Positions 17,003 to 26,393 are shown, numbered from the stretch's first letter. The stretch is DNA of 64,000 nucleotides from Corynebacterium jeikeium (GCA_003955985.1 CP033784.1:806001-870000), one strand, 5' to 3'. Notes: generated by a model from the sequence alone, not told the origin. Program-made: numbers and translations.

Positions 17003-17269
17003 TTAGCCCTCCAGCTTGTTGAAAGCCTTAGCCATACCGGACTTCTTGTTAGCCGCAGTGTTGCGGTGGAAGACGCCCTTGGTGACAGCCTTGTCCAGCT
17101 TGCGGGAAGCAACGCGCAGCTGAGCCTCAGCAGCAGCCTTGTCGCCAGCCTCAACAGCAGCCTGGAACTTGCGGATCTCAGTGCGGACTGCGGAGCGGAT
17201 AGCCTGGTTACGCAGGCGAGCCTTCTCGTTGGTCTTGTTGCGCTTGATCTGGGACTTGATGTTTGCCAT
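17003..17269 (-). CDS. rpsT: 30S ribosomal protein S20
   Basis: Small-subunit primary binding protein that contacts 16S rRNA. The 88-residue product has normal length and sequence: [21 protein letters not shown] at the start, then the three-helix body and [20 protein letters not shown] near the end. The ribosome site AAGAGG lies about nine bases before the ATG. It is a single-gene unit with its own terminator. The 272 nt between it and the PemK-like gene contain no gene; they hold the rpsT promoter region, in which I could not pick one clear -35/-10 pair. Confidence 0.98.
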   Translation of the reverse strand: MANIKSQIKRNKTNEKARLRNQAIRSAVRTEIRKFQAAVEAGDKAAAEAQLRVASRKLDKAVTKGVFHRNTAANKKSGMAKAFNKLEG

Positions 17270-17541
17270 CGTGAATACCTCTTGTATCCGTAGTAGTTGG
17301 AATTGTTACCGCCCGCCACCAAGAAAAGTCCTGATCACAGTGCAAATTTCGGGTCGAACCTCTGCTGGTCAAACTAATTAACCAGCGAGTTAAAACCGCC
17401 CACTGCGCTTATACGACGATGAAAACGCGAACCCAAGGTCCTGCCCGCGCTCGCCGCAAAGGAACGCAACGGTAAACAACTTGCAGAATTCTAGCAAACA
17501 GCGCTGCCTAATACCAGCCGCTGCCTAACTCCAGCTACTGC

Positions 17542-18156
17542 CTAATTCCAGCCGTAATCTCCGCGAAGTCGGGCGGCGATGAGCTCAAAGCGCCTACGGG
17601 GCATCATCGCACCTGCGCGGCGAATACCCGATTCTGGGATGAGCAAGATACGGTCCATGCGAACCCACGATGGCTTGGGGTCTTCATTCCAGAACCCGCT
17701 GCCGATAAACAGCCACTCCGGGTGCTCACTGTGCTCGCTGCGGGTGGAAATCAGCATGCCCAATAGGTACTGGTCATGGCGCCCAACCACGACCACAGCG
17801 CGCTCGCGCAGGGCAGCATTTTCACCTTCGAGCTGCAGCGGAATCCATACCACTTCGCCGGGGTCGGCCTGACCATCCATGTCGGGGCTGTAGACGATTG
17901 TGCGGGCCAACTCCGCGGTTGGGCGCGCGATGGTCACCGAATCTCGCAGTCGAAGTAGAGCCTCCTTGGACTCGTCGGAAAGCGAGGTGTCCTGAGCGAG
18001 CCCAAGTTGCGTGTTGAGCTTAAACAGTGCCTCATCGAGGGTGTCGGGGCCGCGGAACCACTCGGTACCGGCGAAAAGACGCGCGCTGATGCGATTACGC
18101 AGGCGGCGTGGCCAGCTTTCGCGTTCATTTTTATCGGTGGACGAAGTGGAGCTCAT
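17542..18156 (-). CDS. PemK/MazF-like protein without adjacent antitoxin
   Basis: The product has 204 residues. The middle and C-terminal part looks like the PemK/MazF fold (PGEVVWIPLQLEG, RERAVVVVGRHDQYLLGMLIST, WVRMDRILLIP), a family of RNA-cleaving toxins. The first 75 or so residues are an extra helical, charged region. No small antitoxin gene lies on either side: rpsT is downstream and lepA is divergent upstream. Similar solo PemK-like genes occur next to lepA in other actinobacteria, so this may be a fixed chromosomal regulator rather than an addiction module. TAGACT (18165-18170) lies 8 nt before the ATG, consistent with a leaderless mRNA. Confidence 0.75.
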   Translation of the reverse strand: MSSTSSTDKNERESWPRRLRNRISARLFAGTEWFRGPDTLDEALFKLNTQLGLAQDTSLSDESKEALLRLRDSVTIARPTAELARTIVYSPDMDGQADPGEVVWIPLQLEGENAALRERAVVVVGRHDQYLLGMLISTRSEHSEHPEWLFIGSGFWNEDPKPSWVRMDRILLIPESGIRRAGAMMPRRRFELIAARLRGDYGWN

Positions 18157-18170
18157 GGAATCTAAGTCTA
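18157..18170 (-). promoter_or_regulatory. -10 element for leaderless PemK-like transcript
   Basis: On the minus strand TAGACT (18165-18170) is followed by 8 nt and the ATG at 18156. Confidence 0.45.
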
Positions 18171-18318
18171 GAGGTTTAGTGCGGAGGGAATCGATAGGTA
18201 AGATTGTGCGTGATTGTATTTAAGCCCGGCTGGTCGGTTTTCGAGGCCGGCGCATATGGGTCGGCCAACGCCGCGCCCCAATGCCCATAACGTCTTTATT
18301 TTTCGGAGTAGACCCAAC

Positions 18319-20166
18319 GTGACCAAGAATTTTGCGGAGCAGACTTTTACGGACCCCTCACGGATTCGAAATTTCTGCATTATTGCGCACATTGACCACG
18401 GTAAGTCCACCCTGGCGGACCGAATTCTGCAGCTCTCGGGTGTTGTGGAGGCGCGCGACATGCGCGATCAGTACCTCGACAATATGGATATTGAGCGCGA
18501 ACGCGGCATTACCATTAAGGCTCAGAACGTGCGCCTGCCGTGGGTTCCGAGCACAGGTCAGCACGCGGGGGAAGAGATTGTCCTGCACCTGATTGATACG
18601 CCTGGTCACGTTGACTTCACCTACGAGGTCTCGCGTGCGCTAGAGGCGTGTGAAGGCGCGATTCTGCTTGTCGACGCCGCTCAGGGCATCGAAGCGCAGA
18701 CGCTGGCCAATCTGTACTTGGCCATGGAAAATGACCTGGAGATCATTCCGGTTCTGAACAAGATTGACCTGCCGGCCGCGGATCCGGATAAGTACGCGGA
18801 GGAAATCGCGCACATCATCGGCTGTGAGCCGGAGGATGTCATGCGTGTTTCGGGTAAGACCGGTGAGGGCGTTGAGGAGATGCTCGACCGAGTCTGTGAG
18901 CTCGTCCCGGCACCGGTCGGCGACCCGGAGGCACCTGCCCGTGCGCTGATCTTTGACTCCGTCTACGACACCTACCGCGGTGTGGTCACCTACATCCGTG
19001 TTGTTGATGGTCAGCTCAAGCCGCGTGAGGTCATTCAGATGATGTCCACCGGCACCAAGCACGAGCTGCTGGAAATCGGCATTGTTTCGCCGCAGCCGAA
19101 GAAGTGTAAGGGCCTTGGCGTCGGCGAGGTCGGTTATCTCATCACTGGTGTGAAGGATGTCCGTCAGTCCAAGGTCGGTGACACCGTCACGCTGAACGCC
19201 ACACCGGCTGAGGAGCCTCTGGAAGGTTACGAAGAGCCCAAGCCGATGGTCTACTCCGGTCTGTTCCCAATCTCTCAGCAGGACTATCCCGACCTGCGTG
19301 ATGCGTTGGAAAAGCTCCAGCTTAACGACGCTTCGTTGACATTCGAACCGGAGACTTCGGTTGCCCTCGGGTTTGGTTTCCGCGGTGGCTTCTTGGGCTT
19401 GCTGCACATGGAGATTACCCGTGCCCGCCTCGAGCGCGAGTTCGACCTGGATTTGATTTCGACGGCTCCGAACGTTGTCTACCGCGTTGTCATTGAGGAC
19501 GGCACCGAGGTCACTGTTCACAATCCGAGTGACTGGCCGGAGGGCAAGCTCCGCGAAATTTACGAGCCGATGGTCAAGTGCACCATCGTTGTGCCGAGTG
19601 AATTCGTTGGCCCCACCATGGAGCTGTGTCAGCAGAAGCGCGGCGAGATGGGCGGTATGGACTACCTGTCGGAAGACCGCGTGGAGCTGCGCTACAAGAT
19701 GCCACTGGGCGAGATCATCTTCGACTTCTTCGACATGCTGAAGTCCCGTACCAGGGGTTATGCCTCGCTGAACTACGAAGATGCCGGCGAGCAGCTTGCG
19801 GATCTGGTCAAGGTGGATATCCTCCTGCAGGGCGAAGCAGTCGATGCTTTCTCCGCTATCGTCCACCGCGACAATGCGCAGTGGTACGGCAACAAGATGA
19901 CCAAGAAGCTGCGCGAGCTGATTCCTCGCCAGCAGTTCGAGGTCCCGGTTCAGGCCGCAATCGGTTCGAAGATTATTGCCCGCGAGAACATTCGTGCACT
20001 GCGCAAGGACGTCCTTGCTAAGTGTTACGGCGGTGACATCTCCCGTAAGCGCAAGCTGCTGGAGAAGCAGAAGGCCGGTAAGAAGCGTATGAAGAACATC
20101 GGTTCGGTTTCGGTGCCGCAGGAGGCATTCGTGGCTGCGCTGTCCACCGACGAGGGCGGTAAGTAA
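18319..20166 (+). CDS. lepA: Elongation factor 4 (LepA)
   Basis: Ribosome-dependent GTPase that acts on stalled or mispositioned ribosomes. The 615-residue product has the P-loop [17 protein letters not shown] and NKIDLP in the G domain. Domains II, III and V of the EF-G type follow, then the LepA-specific C-terminal domain ([48 protein letters not shown]). I chose GTG 18319 ([21 protein letters not shown]) because family members start about here; an earlier TTG at 18214 would add 35 unconserved residues. GGAG lies about ten bases upstream. The ankyrin gene starts 12 nt after the stop. Confidence 0.96.
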   Translation: MTKNFAEQTFTDPSRIRNFCIIAHIDHGKSTLADRILQLSGVVEARDMRDQYLDNMDIERERGITIKAQNVRLPWVPSTGQHAGEEIVLHLIDTPGHVDFTYEVSRALEACEGAILLVDAAQGIEAQTLANLYLAMENDLEIIPVLNKIDLPAADPDKYAEEIAHIIGCEPEDVMRVSGKTGEGVEEMLDRVCELVPAPVGDPEAPARALIFDSVYDTYRGVVTYIRVVDGQLKPREVIQMMSTGTKHELLEIGIVSPQPKKCKGLGVGEVGYLITGVKDVRQSKVGDTVTLNATPAEEPLEGYEEPKPMVYSGLFPISQQDYPDLRDALEKLQLNDASLTFEPETSVALGFGFRGGFLGLLHMEITRARLEREFDLDLISTAPNVVYRVVIEDGTEVTVHNPSDWPEGKLREIYEPMVKCTIVVPSEFVGPTMELCQQKRGEMGGMDYLSEDRVELRYKMPLGEIIFDFFDMLKSRTRGYASLNYEDAGEQLADLVKVDILLQGEAVDAFSAIVHRDNAQWYGNKMTKKLRELIPRQQFEVPVQAAIGSKIIARENIRALRKDVLAKCYGGDISRKRKLLEKQKAGKKRMKNIGSVSVPQEAFVAALSTDEGGK

Positions 20167-20178
20167 AGGGGAAACTGC

Positions 20179-21195
20179 ATGCCACGGAAGCGGAAGAAAC
20201 TGGTCGAGAACTTCGAAGAGCTGCTCGAAGCCGGTGACATGGATGCACTGAAGGCCGTCTATGACACTTGCGCTCTCGACGCAGTCTTTGGCTACAGCAA
20301 GGACACTGCACTGGCGCTCCGTGGCACCCCGCCAGAGCTCATGCGCTGGCTAATCGACCAGGGGATCGACGTCAACACTGAGAACCACTTCGGTAAGACC
20401 GCGCTGGCAGAGCATGCAAGCCGGGGCGATACCGACAAGATGAAAATCCTGCTCGAATGCGGTGCCGACATCGAAGCCGGTAAGTATCCTCCGCTTTTCA
20501 TGGCAGCGAAGAGCCATCAGCCCAAGGCGATTGCGTTGCTGTTGGAAAATGGTGCTGACCTTCACCGCGAGAACCGCCTCGGTCACGGCCGGACAGCGTT
20601 CAAAGAGGCGGTTGCTGCTGCCGATACCGATTCCCTCAGTCGAGTCCTAGACAGCATCGAGGTGCTTCTGGACGCTGGTTCGGAAATCGACGACGAAGTG
20701 CGCGAAGAGTTCACCAAGTTCGGTCGCCGCTACAACCGCATGTCAGAGAAGCAACGCGACAACTACCAGCCAGTTATGGATCGCCTCTACGAGCGCATCG
20801 GTGCGGAACGTCCGGACGTGATTACACCTCACGATGGCCACAGCGACATCATTGTCCCCGCAGGCAAGTCGACCAACGGTCAGTTCCGATACCTCTGGAA
20901 CTACCTGGTGCCGGGTGGTGGCGCAGCCGCGACTGTGCAGGGCGAGGTTATTCGCATCGTGGGCCGGCTCGGGTACGAGGCCCTGGAGATGGGCTACGTC
21001 AACTGGGACGAAGACTTTGTCGCGATGACCGACTTTTGGCTGGAGACGGTTGGGGCTGCCGAGGATGCAATGGCCGTCGTAAAGCAGCGCAAAGCTGGTG
21101 AGGCGGACATTGATGCGTTGACGGCAGCGGCGGTCGCGTGGGTGGCAGAGCACCCGCAGCCGATTGCATTGGGCGAGGTTCCGTACCGACGCTAG
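20179..21195 (+). CDS. Ankyrin-repeat protein with novel C-terminal part
   Basis: A 338-residue soluble protein. Residues 15-150 contain four or so ankyrin-like units (TPPELMRWLIDQGIDVNTENHF, then GKTALAEHASRGDTDKMKILL, PPLFMAAKSHQPKAIALLLENGADL, GRTAFKEAVAAADT). The C-terminal 180 residues contain a YNRMSEKQRDNYQPVMDRLYERIG helix, a GGGAAATVQGEVIRIVGRLG segment and GYVNWDEDFVAMTDFWLETV, and I do not recognise the fold. There is no signal peptide or membrane helix. With 12 nt between it and lepA, and GGGG ahead of the ATG, it is probably co-transcribed with lepA. The partner is unknown. Confidence 0.75.
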   Translation: MPRKRKKLVENFEELLEAGDMDALKAVYDTCALDAVFGYSKDTALALRGTPPELMRWLIDQGIDVNTENHFGKTALAEHASRGDTDKMKILLECGADIEAGKYPPLFMAAKSHQPKAIALLLENGADLHRENRLGHGRTAFKEAVAAADTDSLSRVLDSIEVLLDAGSEIDDEVREEFTKFGRRYNRMSEKQRDNYQPVMDRLYERIGAERPDVITPHDGHSDIIVPAGKSTNGQFRYLWNYLVPGGGAAATVQGEVIRIVGRLGYEALEMGYVNWDEDFVAMTDFWLETVGAAEDAMAVVKQRKAGEADIDALTAAAVAWVAEHPQPIALGEVPYRR

Positions 21196-21273
21196 CTCCC
21201 AAGACGCTAGCCCCAGTCGGGTGGCAAAGAACGGTTAATGGCCAACCTCTGCATTTATCAGTTGTGTCAGACG

Positions 21274-21286
21274 TTATCTTTGATGA
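21274..21286 (+). promoter_or_regulatory. -10 element for leaderless antiporter transcript
   Basis: TTATCT (21274-21279) is 7 nt, or TATCTT (21275-21280) 6 nt, before GTG 21287. Confidence 0.45.
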
Positions 21287-22870
21287 GTGGAATCCGTATA
21301 CCTAACAGCAATACTGTTTTCGATTATCGGCGGACTCGGTGCTTCTTTGCTTCGGCTGCCGCCGCTGATTGGTTTCCTTGGGGCCGGTTTTGCCGTTCAT
21401 GCAATGGGGCTTGAGGAAATCCCGTTTATTGATTCGCTGGCCGAGCTCGGTGTTACCACCTTGCTGTTCACGATTGGTCTGAAGCTAAATCCGAAGGATA
21501 TCGTGGCGCCGCGAGTGGTCTTTTCAGGGTTGGGCCACGCATTTTTAAACACGGTAGTTTTTGCCGTCCTATTCGGTGTCGCCAGTTTCCTGCCGCTGCG
21601 TGAACTCACGGGACTGTCGGTGACCGCGCTAATTTACATCGGCATCGCGACTTCATTTTCGTCGACGGTGTTTGTGATGAGCCACTTGGAGGAGCAGAAC
21701 CGCGGTGCTTCGGCCATCGGACGCATCGCGATTGGTGTGCTCATTCTGCAGGACATCATTGCGGTCGGCGTGCTGGTGGCATCGTCGGGTAAGACCCCGG
21801 AGCTGTGGGCGCTGGCGCTTCCGCTATTGTTCTTCATTCGCCCGCTGGCAGCGCGGCTTCCCAACCGCATGTTCCGCACTGAGCTGCTGGTTCTCACCGG
21901 TATCGGCATTGCGGTTGCCTCGTATTCGGCATTTGAGTTGGCAGGGTTGTCCGGCTCGCTGGGGTCCCTGGTCGCCGGTATTCTGCTGTCCTCGCACCCA
22001 ATTTCTGACCGTCTGTCGGAAGCTCTGATTAGTATCCGCGAGCTGCTGCTGGTCGCGTTCTTTATCCAAATTGGCCTCGGTGGTCTGCCAAGTGCTGGCG
22101 GCTACGTTATCGCCGCGATTATGGTCCTGTTCCTGGTGTTCAAGGTCACTATCTTCATCGGGATCCTCAAGCGCACCGGACTGTCCCTGCGCACTAGCGC
22201 GTTGGCGGGCCTGACGCTGAGTAACTACTCGGAGTTCGGTCTCATTGTCATGGCTGCGGCGACGCAACAGGACATTCTGCCCGATGAGTGGACCTCGATC
22301 ATGGCGGTCGCCGTGGCGGGTAGCTTCATTGCCAGCTCGCTGATGGTCCCGCATGAGGACAAGCTGGTCAGCTTCCTGCAGAAGTTCGTCCCAGAAACCC
22401 CAGAGGACCGCCTGGTCCCAGAAGAGGCAACGGTCATTATTGATAACGCTGATGCCCTCATCATGGGTATGGGGCGCGTCGGCGTCGGTGTCTACGGCAG
22501 GTTGGTTAATGAGTACGGCATGAACGTCTTCGGCGTTGACTTCGATGAGGATCGCATCGAAGAGCTGCGTGAGCAGGGCTACCAGGTTATCCCGGGTGAT
22601 GTGACAGACCCAGAGCTGTGGCACCACATCGAGTTGGAGAAGAAACCAGCGCTGTACGTGTTGGCGCTGTCTGAGCACGCTGAGACCTACGCGATGATTC
22701 AGAACATCCGTAAGCAGGACACCGAAGCCGTGGTTGCTACCACCACTAAGGTGCAGAGGTTTAAGGATCAGCTTCTCAACGTTGGTGCCGACATGGCCGT
22801 CTACCTTTATGACGGTGCTGGCGAGGAGCTTGCCGACCGCGCAGTGGAAACACTTAAGCAGCGTTCGTAG
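21287..22870 (+). CDS. CPA2 family cation:proton antiporter with RCK domain
   Basis: Integral membrane antiporter of the KefB/CPA2 type, likely moving K+ or Na+ against H+. About twelve hydrophobic segments fill residues 1-370 (start MESVYLTAILFSIIGGLGAS; AELGVTTLLFTIGLKL and FSSTVFVMSHLEEQ are typical CPA2 regions). A cytosolic RCK/TrkA-N domain follows with the Rossmann motif MGMGRVGVGVYG (about residue 399), VFGVDFDED and VIPGDVTDPELW, which would bind NAD(H) or a nucleotide. The product is 527 residues. No TrkA-C domain is evident. The start GTG 21287 follows a -10-like hexamer, and no clear ribosome site is present. It appears to be a single-gene unit. Confidence 0.88.
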   Translation: MESVYLTAILFSIIGGLGASLLRLPPLIGFLGAGFAVHAMGLEEIPFIDSLAELGVTTLLFTIGLKLNPKDIVAPRVVFSGLGHAFLNTVVFAVLFGVASFLPLRELTGLSVTALIYIGIATSFSSTVFVMSHLEEQNRGASAIGRIAIGVLILQDIIAVGVLVASSGKTPELWALALPLLFFIRPLAARLPNRMFRTELLVLTGIGIAVASYSAFELAGLSGSLGSLVAGILLSSHPISDRLSEALISIRELLLVAFFIQIGLGGLPSAGGYVIAAIMVLFLVFKVTIFIGILKRTGLSLRTSALAGLTLSNYSEFGLIVMAAATQQDILPDEWTSIMAVAVAGSFIASSLMVPHEDKLVSFLQKFVPETPEDRLVPEEATVIIDNADALIMGMGRVGVGVYGRLVNEYGMNVFGVDFDEDRIEELREQGYQVIPGDVTDPELWHHIELEKKPALYVLALSEHAETYAMIQNIRKQDTEAVVATTTKVQRFKDQLLNVGADMAVYLYDGAGEELADRAVETLKQRS

Positions 22871-22935
22871 CCGGATCCGTGACCCCGTGATGGGCTAGCA
22901 GGGCTGCCACGGCTAACCGCACTTTCAGATAAGCC

Positions 22936-22947
22936 TAAGCTGGAACT
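22936..22947 (+). promoter_or_regulatory. -10 element for leaderless phosphatase transcript
   Basis: TAAGCT (22936-22941) is 6 nt before ATG 22948. Confidence 0.45.
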
Positions 22948-23520
22948 ATGACTGATTTATATCTCGTGCGGCACGGCGAAACTGAGTGGTCGCGCACTGG
23001 ACAGCACACATCGGTAACTGATCTTCCTCTGACTGACAACGGTCGGGAAGAAGCCGAGGCCCTGAACGGCTGGCTGGATCCGAAGGACTTTGGGCTAGTG
23101 CTGGCATCACCCCGCCAGCGTGCCCAAGAGACCGCTCGATTGGCAGGATTCCACGACTTCGAAGTCGAAGAGGATCTCGCGGAATGGTTCTACGGCGACT
23201 ACGAGGGGATTACCTCGAAGGAAGTGCAGAAGACTGTTCCCGACTGGCAGATTTGGACTCACGGTGTGCCCAATGGCGAAACCGCGGAAGAAGTCCGCAA
23301 GCGCGTTGAACGTGTAGTCAAAAGGGTTCGTGAATCGGGTGAAGACAAGGCGATTCTATTCGCCCACGGTCACTCGCTGCGTGCGCTCACTACGGCCTGG
23401 TTGGAACTGCCCATTGAACTTGGCCAGTCCTTCCCATTGAATACTGCGTCCCTGTCAGTGCTTGGTCGCTACCATGACCGGCCTGCGGTTCTGCGCTGGA
23501 ACCTCTCGCGGGGGCTGTAG
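22948..23520 (+). CDS. Histidine phosphatase family protein
   Basis: A 190-residue phosphoglycerate-mutase-superfamily enzyme, most likely an acid phosphatase rather than a mutase. The phosphohistidine motif YLVRHGETEWS is at residues 5-15, an arginine pair lies in ASPRQRAQETA, the acid residue in EWFYGDYEGITSKE and the second histidine in LFAHGHSLRAL. Proteins with the GDYEG segment are often annotated as phosphatases with broad or sugar-phosphate specificity. The substrate is unknown. The 279 nt downstream to the lipoate ligase gene contain no gene or clear terminator that I can support. Confidence 0.85.
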   Translation: MTDLYLVRHGETEWSRTGQHTSVTDLPLTDNGREEAEALNGWLDPKDFGLVLASPRQRAQETARLAGFHDFEVEEDLAEWFYGDYEGITSKEVQKTVPDWQIWTHGVPNGETAEEVRKRVERVVKRVRESGEDKAILFAHGHSLRALTTAWLELPIELGQSFPLNTASLSVLGRYHDRPAVLRWNLSRGL

Positions 23521-23799
23521 CGGCGTTGTGGCCGGTGCCTCAGTGAATTCGCCGACGCTATTCAAGCTCTGTAGTGGGCGCCCGTGAATCACAATTCCGG
23601 TGCCTTCGATATCGGGGAGACCACCACGGCGGTGTTGTTACGGCGCGCGCCGAACCCTTCACCAGGTTTTGGTGCATATTCGCAGGATAGGACCCAATTG
23701 CACGCTCGCCGCCCACGTCGACTCTCCTTTGTTTAATTGTCTCTTTTAGTTAACTCCTTTTCCCGACCAGCTGTCGTATACAAGTAAGCAGTGCGACGT

Positions 23800-24885
23800 T
23801 TAGGGGACTCGGTGAGTCCAGCTCTCCGTGCCGTATTTGGTGTCAATAAGATGCTGCGCCGCAGCGAAGTCCTCGTCGGAAAGCGATGCCTCGGTGGCGC
23901 CGTAGCGGTTGATGAATGTCTGCTTCATCGTGTCAATGACTTCCGCGCGGCTGGCACCGGTCTGACGACGGAGCGGGTCGACGCGCTTTTTCGCGCTGCG
24001 CAGGCCCTTGTCGGCAATCTTGGCCTTGCCGATGCGCAGGACTTCCATCATTTTGTCAGCGTCGATGTCATAGCTCATGGTGACGTGGTGGAGCACAGTC
24101 GAACCACGGCGCTTCTGTGCGGCACCACCAATCTTGCCGCCATCGGAGGTGATGTCATTGATGGGGACGTACCACGCATTGACGCCGAGCTGCGCGAGCG
24201 CAGCGATGACCCAGCGGTCCAGGAATTCATAGGATTCAACGTAGCTGAGGCCTGCTACCAACTTCTCCGGCACATAGAGCGAGTAGGTGACGCAGTTGCC
24301 ACCCTCCATGAACATCGCGCCACCGCCGGAGAGACGACGCACCACTTGCACATCGTGCTTCTCTACGCCCTCGGGTTCGAGTTCATTGACATAGGACTGG
24401 TAGGAACCGATGACGGTGGCACGATCATCCCAATCCCAGAAACGCAGAGTTGGTCCGCGCTGTCCGGAATTGACTTGGTCAAGGAGGACCTCGTCGAGAG
24501 CAACATTCATCACCGTCGGCAGGACACCCGGCTGCAACACCTCCCACTCCAGATCCGTGAAGTCGACAGCCTGTGTCAGTGCACGTCGAACGACCTGCGC
24601 AATGACGTGGGTATCAAAACCGTGCAGCCGCACGTCGCGACCAGACTGATCCTCAAAATCCTTCAGTGCCGCATCGAGGCGAGCCTGCAGGCGCTCTGTA
24701 TTGTCCTCGGCAGGTGCACCGAGCAGGGCGTCATTAATAATGTCGTAGGCTTCATCGGGTTCGAGGAAAAAATCGCCCGAAATGCTTATCGACGAAATCG
24801 TGTCACCGGTGGTCTCACAGTCGGCGACAACCAATTTGCCGCCGGGAACCTTCATTTCTGAGTGGAACTTCTGTGCGGAGGTCAT
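23800..24885 (-). CDS. lplA: Lipoate-protein ligase A family protein
   Basis: Activates lipoate with ATP and attaches it to lysine of E2/GcvH domains; biotin or octanoate ligase activity cannot be excluded. Of 361 residues, the first 100 resemble the small accessory domain usually found at the C-terminus of LplA (KVPGGKLVVADCE, GDFFLEPDEAYDIINDAL). The catalytic domain follows: LRFWDWDDRATVIGSYQ, the RRLSGGGAMF motif (about residues 190-199) and the lysine in GGKIGGAAQKRR. The domain order is therefore reversed relative to E. coli LplA. TACCAT ends 8 nt before the ATG, suggesting a leaderless transcript. It is divergent from the CDF-like gene, with only 41 nt between start codons. Confidence 0.85.
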   Translation of the reverse strand: MTSAQKFHSEMKVPGGKLVVADCETTGDTISSISISGDFFLEPDEAYDIINDALLGAPAEDNTERLQARLDAALKDFEDQSGRDVRLHGFDTHVIAQVVRRALTQAVDFTDLEWEVLQPGVLPTVMNVALDEVLLDQVNSGQRGPTLRFWDWDDRATVIGSYQSYVNELEPEGVEKHDVQVVRRLSGGGAMFMEGGNCVTYSLYVPEKLVAGLSYVESYEFLDRWVIAALAQLGVNAWYVPINDITSDGGKIGGAAQKRRGSTVLHHVTMSYDIDADKMMEVLRIGKAKIADKGLRSAKKRVDPLRRQTGASRAEVIDTMKQTFINRYGATEASLSDEDFAAAQHLIDTKYGTESWTHRVP

Positions 24886-24926
24886 AGGTTTCGATGGTAC
24901 TCGCGCCGAGCGTTACGATGTCCTCC
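24886..24926. promoter_or_regulatory. Divergent, interleaved lplA/CDF promoter
   Basis: The 41 nt between two start codons hold TACCAT on the minus strand (24894-24899), 8 nt before the lplA ATG. They also hold TACGAT on the plus strand (24914-24919), 7 nt before GTG 24927. The -35 regions must overlap the opposite promoter. Confidence 0.55.
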
Positions 24927-25544
24927 GTGTTTACCTCATCAACTTTGGATCAACGCGCCCGCAAAATTGTTGCGTGGGTAGCAGGCCTGAATCTTCTCGG
25001 ATTCTTTATTGAATTAGTTGTTGCCTCAATTATTGGCTCCGCAGCGCTGTTCGCCGACGCTGCAGACTTTCTTGAAGATTTCCTCATCAACCTGCTGGTT
25101 CTCACCGCATTGGGTTGGTCGCTGGCGAGCCGTCGTAAAGCAAGCTTCGGCCTTGCCGGGCTGATTCTGATCCCGGCGATTGCAGCGTTCGGCACCGCCA
25201 TCTGGAAGATGATTAGCGGTGAGCCGCCAGAGCCACTAACGCTGTCGGTAACGGCAATTATTGCGATGGTCATCAACCTAGTCTGCGCGATTTTGCTGAT
25301 GAATCTGCGCAAGGCTGACAGTGCTCTCATGCGTGGCGCGTGGTTGGCGGCGCGTAACGACGTCCTGGCGAACCTGCTCATCCTCGCCGCCGGAGTGGTC
25401 ACCATTTTCTGGTTCAGCGCATGGCCGGATATCGTCGTGGGGCTTGTCATCGGCGTTATTAACCTCACGGCCGCGAAAGAAGTCTACGAGCAGGCGCGCG
25501 CCGAAGACCCCGAGCTAGAGATGGATGATGATGACGACGACTAG
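24927..25544 (+). CDS. CDF-like (cation diffusion facilitator) membrane protein
   Basis: A 205-residue membrane protein with about six hydrophobic segments and an acidic tail ending in six aspartates. IVAWVAGLNLLGFFIELVVA followed by GSAALFADAADFLEDFLINL matches helices 1-2 of CDF metal exporters; the FADAADFLED motif carries the metal-ligand aspartates. ARNDVLANLLILAAGVVT corresponds to helix 5, where the second Asp pair lies. The cytosolic C-terminal domain of classical CDF proteins is absent. Zn or another divalent ion is the likely substrate, by family only. GTG 24927 is favoured by the TACGAT hexamer 7 nt upstream; ATG 24894 is in frame but would overlap the promoter. Confidence 0.78.
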   Translation: MFTSSTLDQRARKIVAWVAGLNLLGFFIELVVASIIGSAALFADAADFLEDFLINLLVLTALGWSLASRRKASFGLAGLILIPAIAAFGTAIWKMISGEPPEPLTLSVTAIIAMVINLVCAILLMNLRKADSALMRGAWLAARNDVLANLLILAAGVVTIFWFSAWPDIVVGLVIGVINLTAAKEVYEQARAEDPELEMDDDDDD

Positions 25545-25607
25545 TGCCGACTAGTCGTGTGCGTGGGCTGGGGAATAGTGAGGTCGGGCAGGGGAGGAGG
25601 CTGGGGC

Positions 25608-26393
25608 CTACTTCCACATATCCTTCTGCCACTGCGGCTTATGGGCGTAGGTGAACTCGTAGTATTCCTTGTTCTTCAGCTCACTTGCTGCGGCCTGATC
25701 AATCACAACCGTGGCCCGTGGGTGCAGCTGCAATACGGACGCGGGCATCGAGGCGCTCAGCGGGCCCTCGATGGAGGCGGCAATGGCATGCGCCTTTGCA
25801 AAACCTGTGGCCAGCAGCAGGAGGTGCCCCGCACGTGAAATAGTGCCAAGCCCCTGGGTGACCACGTGGTACGGCACGTCGTCCGCGGAGTCGAAGAAGC
25901 GGGCGTTATCCAGCACGGTCTGCGGGTGGAGGGTCTTAATGCGGGTCAGAGAACTAAAAGAGCTGGAGGGCTCGTTAAACCCGACATGCCCATTGGTGCC
26001 GATGCCCAGCAACTGAATGTCAATGCCGCCGGCCTCGATAATCTTGCGTTCGTAGTCCTCGCAGGCCGCGCCGATGTTATCCGCGAGGCCATCGGGAATA
26101 TGGACACGCGCCGGGTCGACATCCACGTGATCGGAAAACTCGTTGTGAATCACGTGGTAGTAGCTCTGCTCATGCTCGATGGGCAGGCCCACATACTCGT
26201 CGAGTGCGAAGAAACTGCAGTCCTTGAAGGTGACTTCACCAGTCCGATGGCGACGAATCAGTTCTCGATACGTCGCAAGCGGGGTCGATCCTGTTGCTAC
26301 ACCGAGGTTTCCACCTTTGTTGGCGTAGTACGCGAGGTAGTCCGAAGCGATGCTTGCGACTTCGGCCTCAGAATCGACGATGATGATTTCCAT
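25608..26393 (-). CDS. nagB: Glucosamine-6-phosphate deaminase
   Basis: Converts glucosamine-6-phosphate to fructose-6-phosphate and ammonia in amino sugar use. The 261-residue product has the usual length. Landmarks are LGVATGSTPLATYREL (phosphate loop), FFALDEYVGLP with the catalytic Asp, LLGIGTNGHVGFNEP and LLLATGFAKAHAIAASIEGPLSA. ATG 26393 (MEIIIVDSEAEVAS) has AGGAG about nine bases upstream; an open frame extends further but is not conserved. It stands alone here, without nagA or a sugar transporter. Confidence 0.93.
   Translation of the reverse strand: MEIIIVDSEAEVASIASDYLAYYANKGGNLGVATGSTPLATYRELIRRHRTGEVTFKDCSFFALDEYVGLPIEHEQSYYHVIHNEFSDHVDVDPARVHIPDGLADNIGAACEDYERKIIEAGGIDIQLLGIGTNGHVGFNEPSSSFSSLTRIKTLHPQTVLDNARFFDSADDVPYHVVTQGLGTISRAGHLLLLATGFAKAHAIAASIEGPLSASMPASVLQLHPRATVVIDQAAASELKNKEYYEFTYAHKPQWQKDMWK

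Noticed and set aside
18640..19866. Long minus-strand open frame opposite lepA (408 codons)
   Set aside because: Antisense shadow of lepA; no ribosome site and no recognisable family.
23791..24861. Plus-strand open frame opposite lplA (356 codons)
   Set aside because: The minus-strand protein has a clear lipoate ligase motif; this is its shadow.
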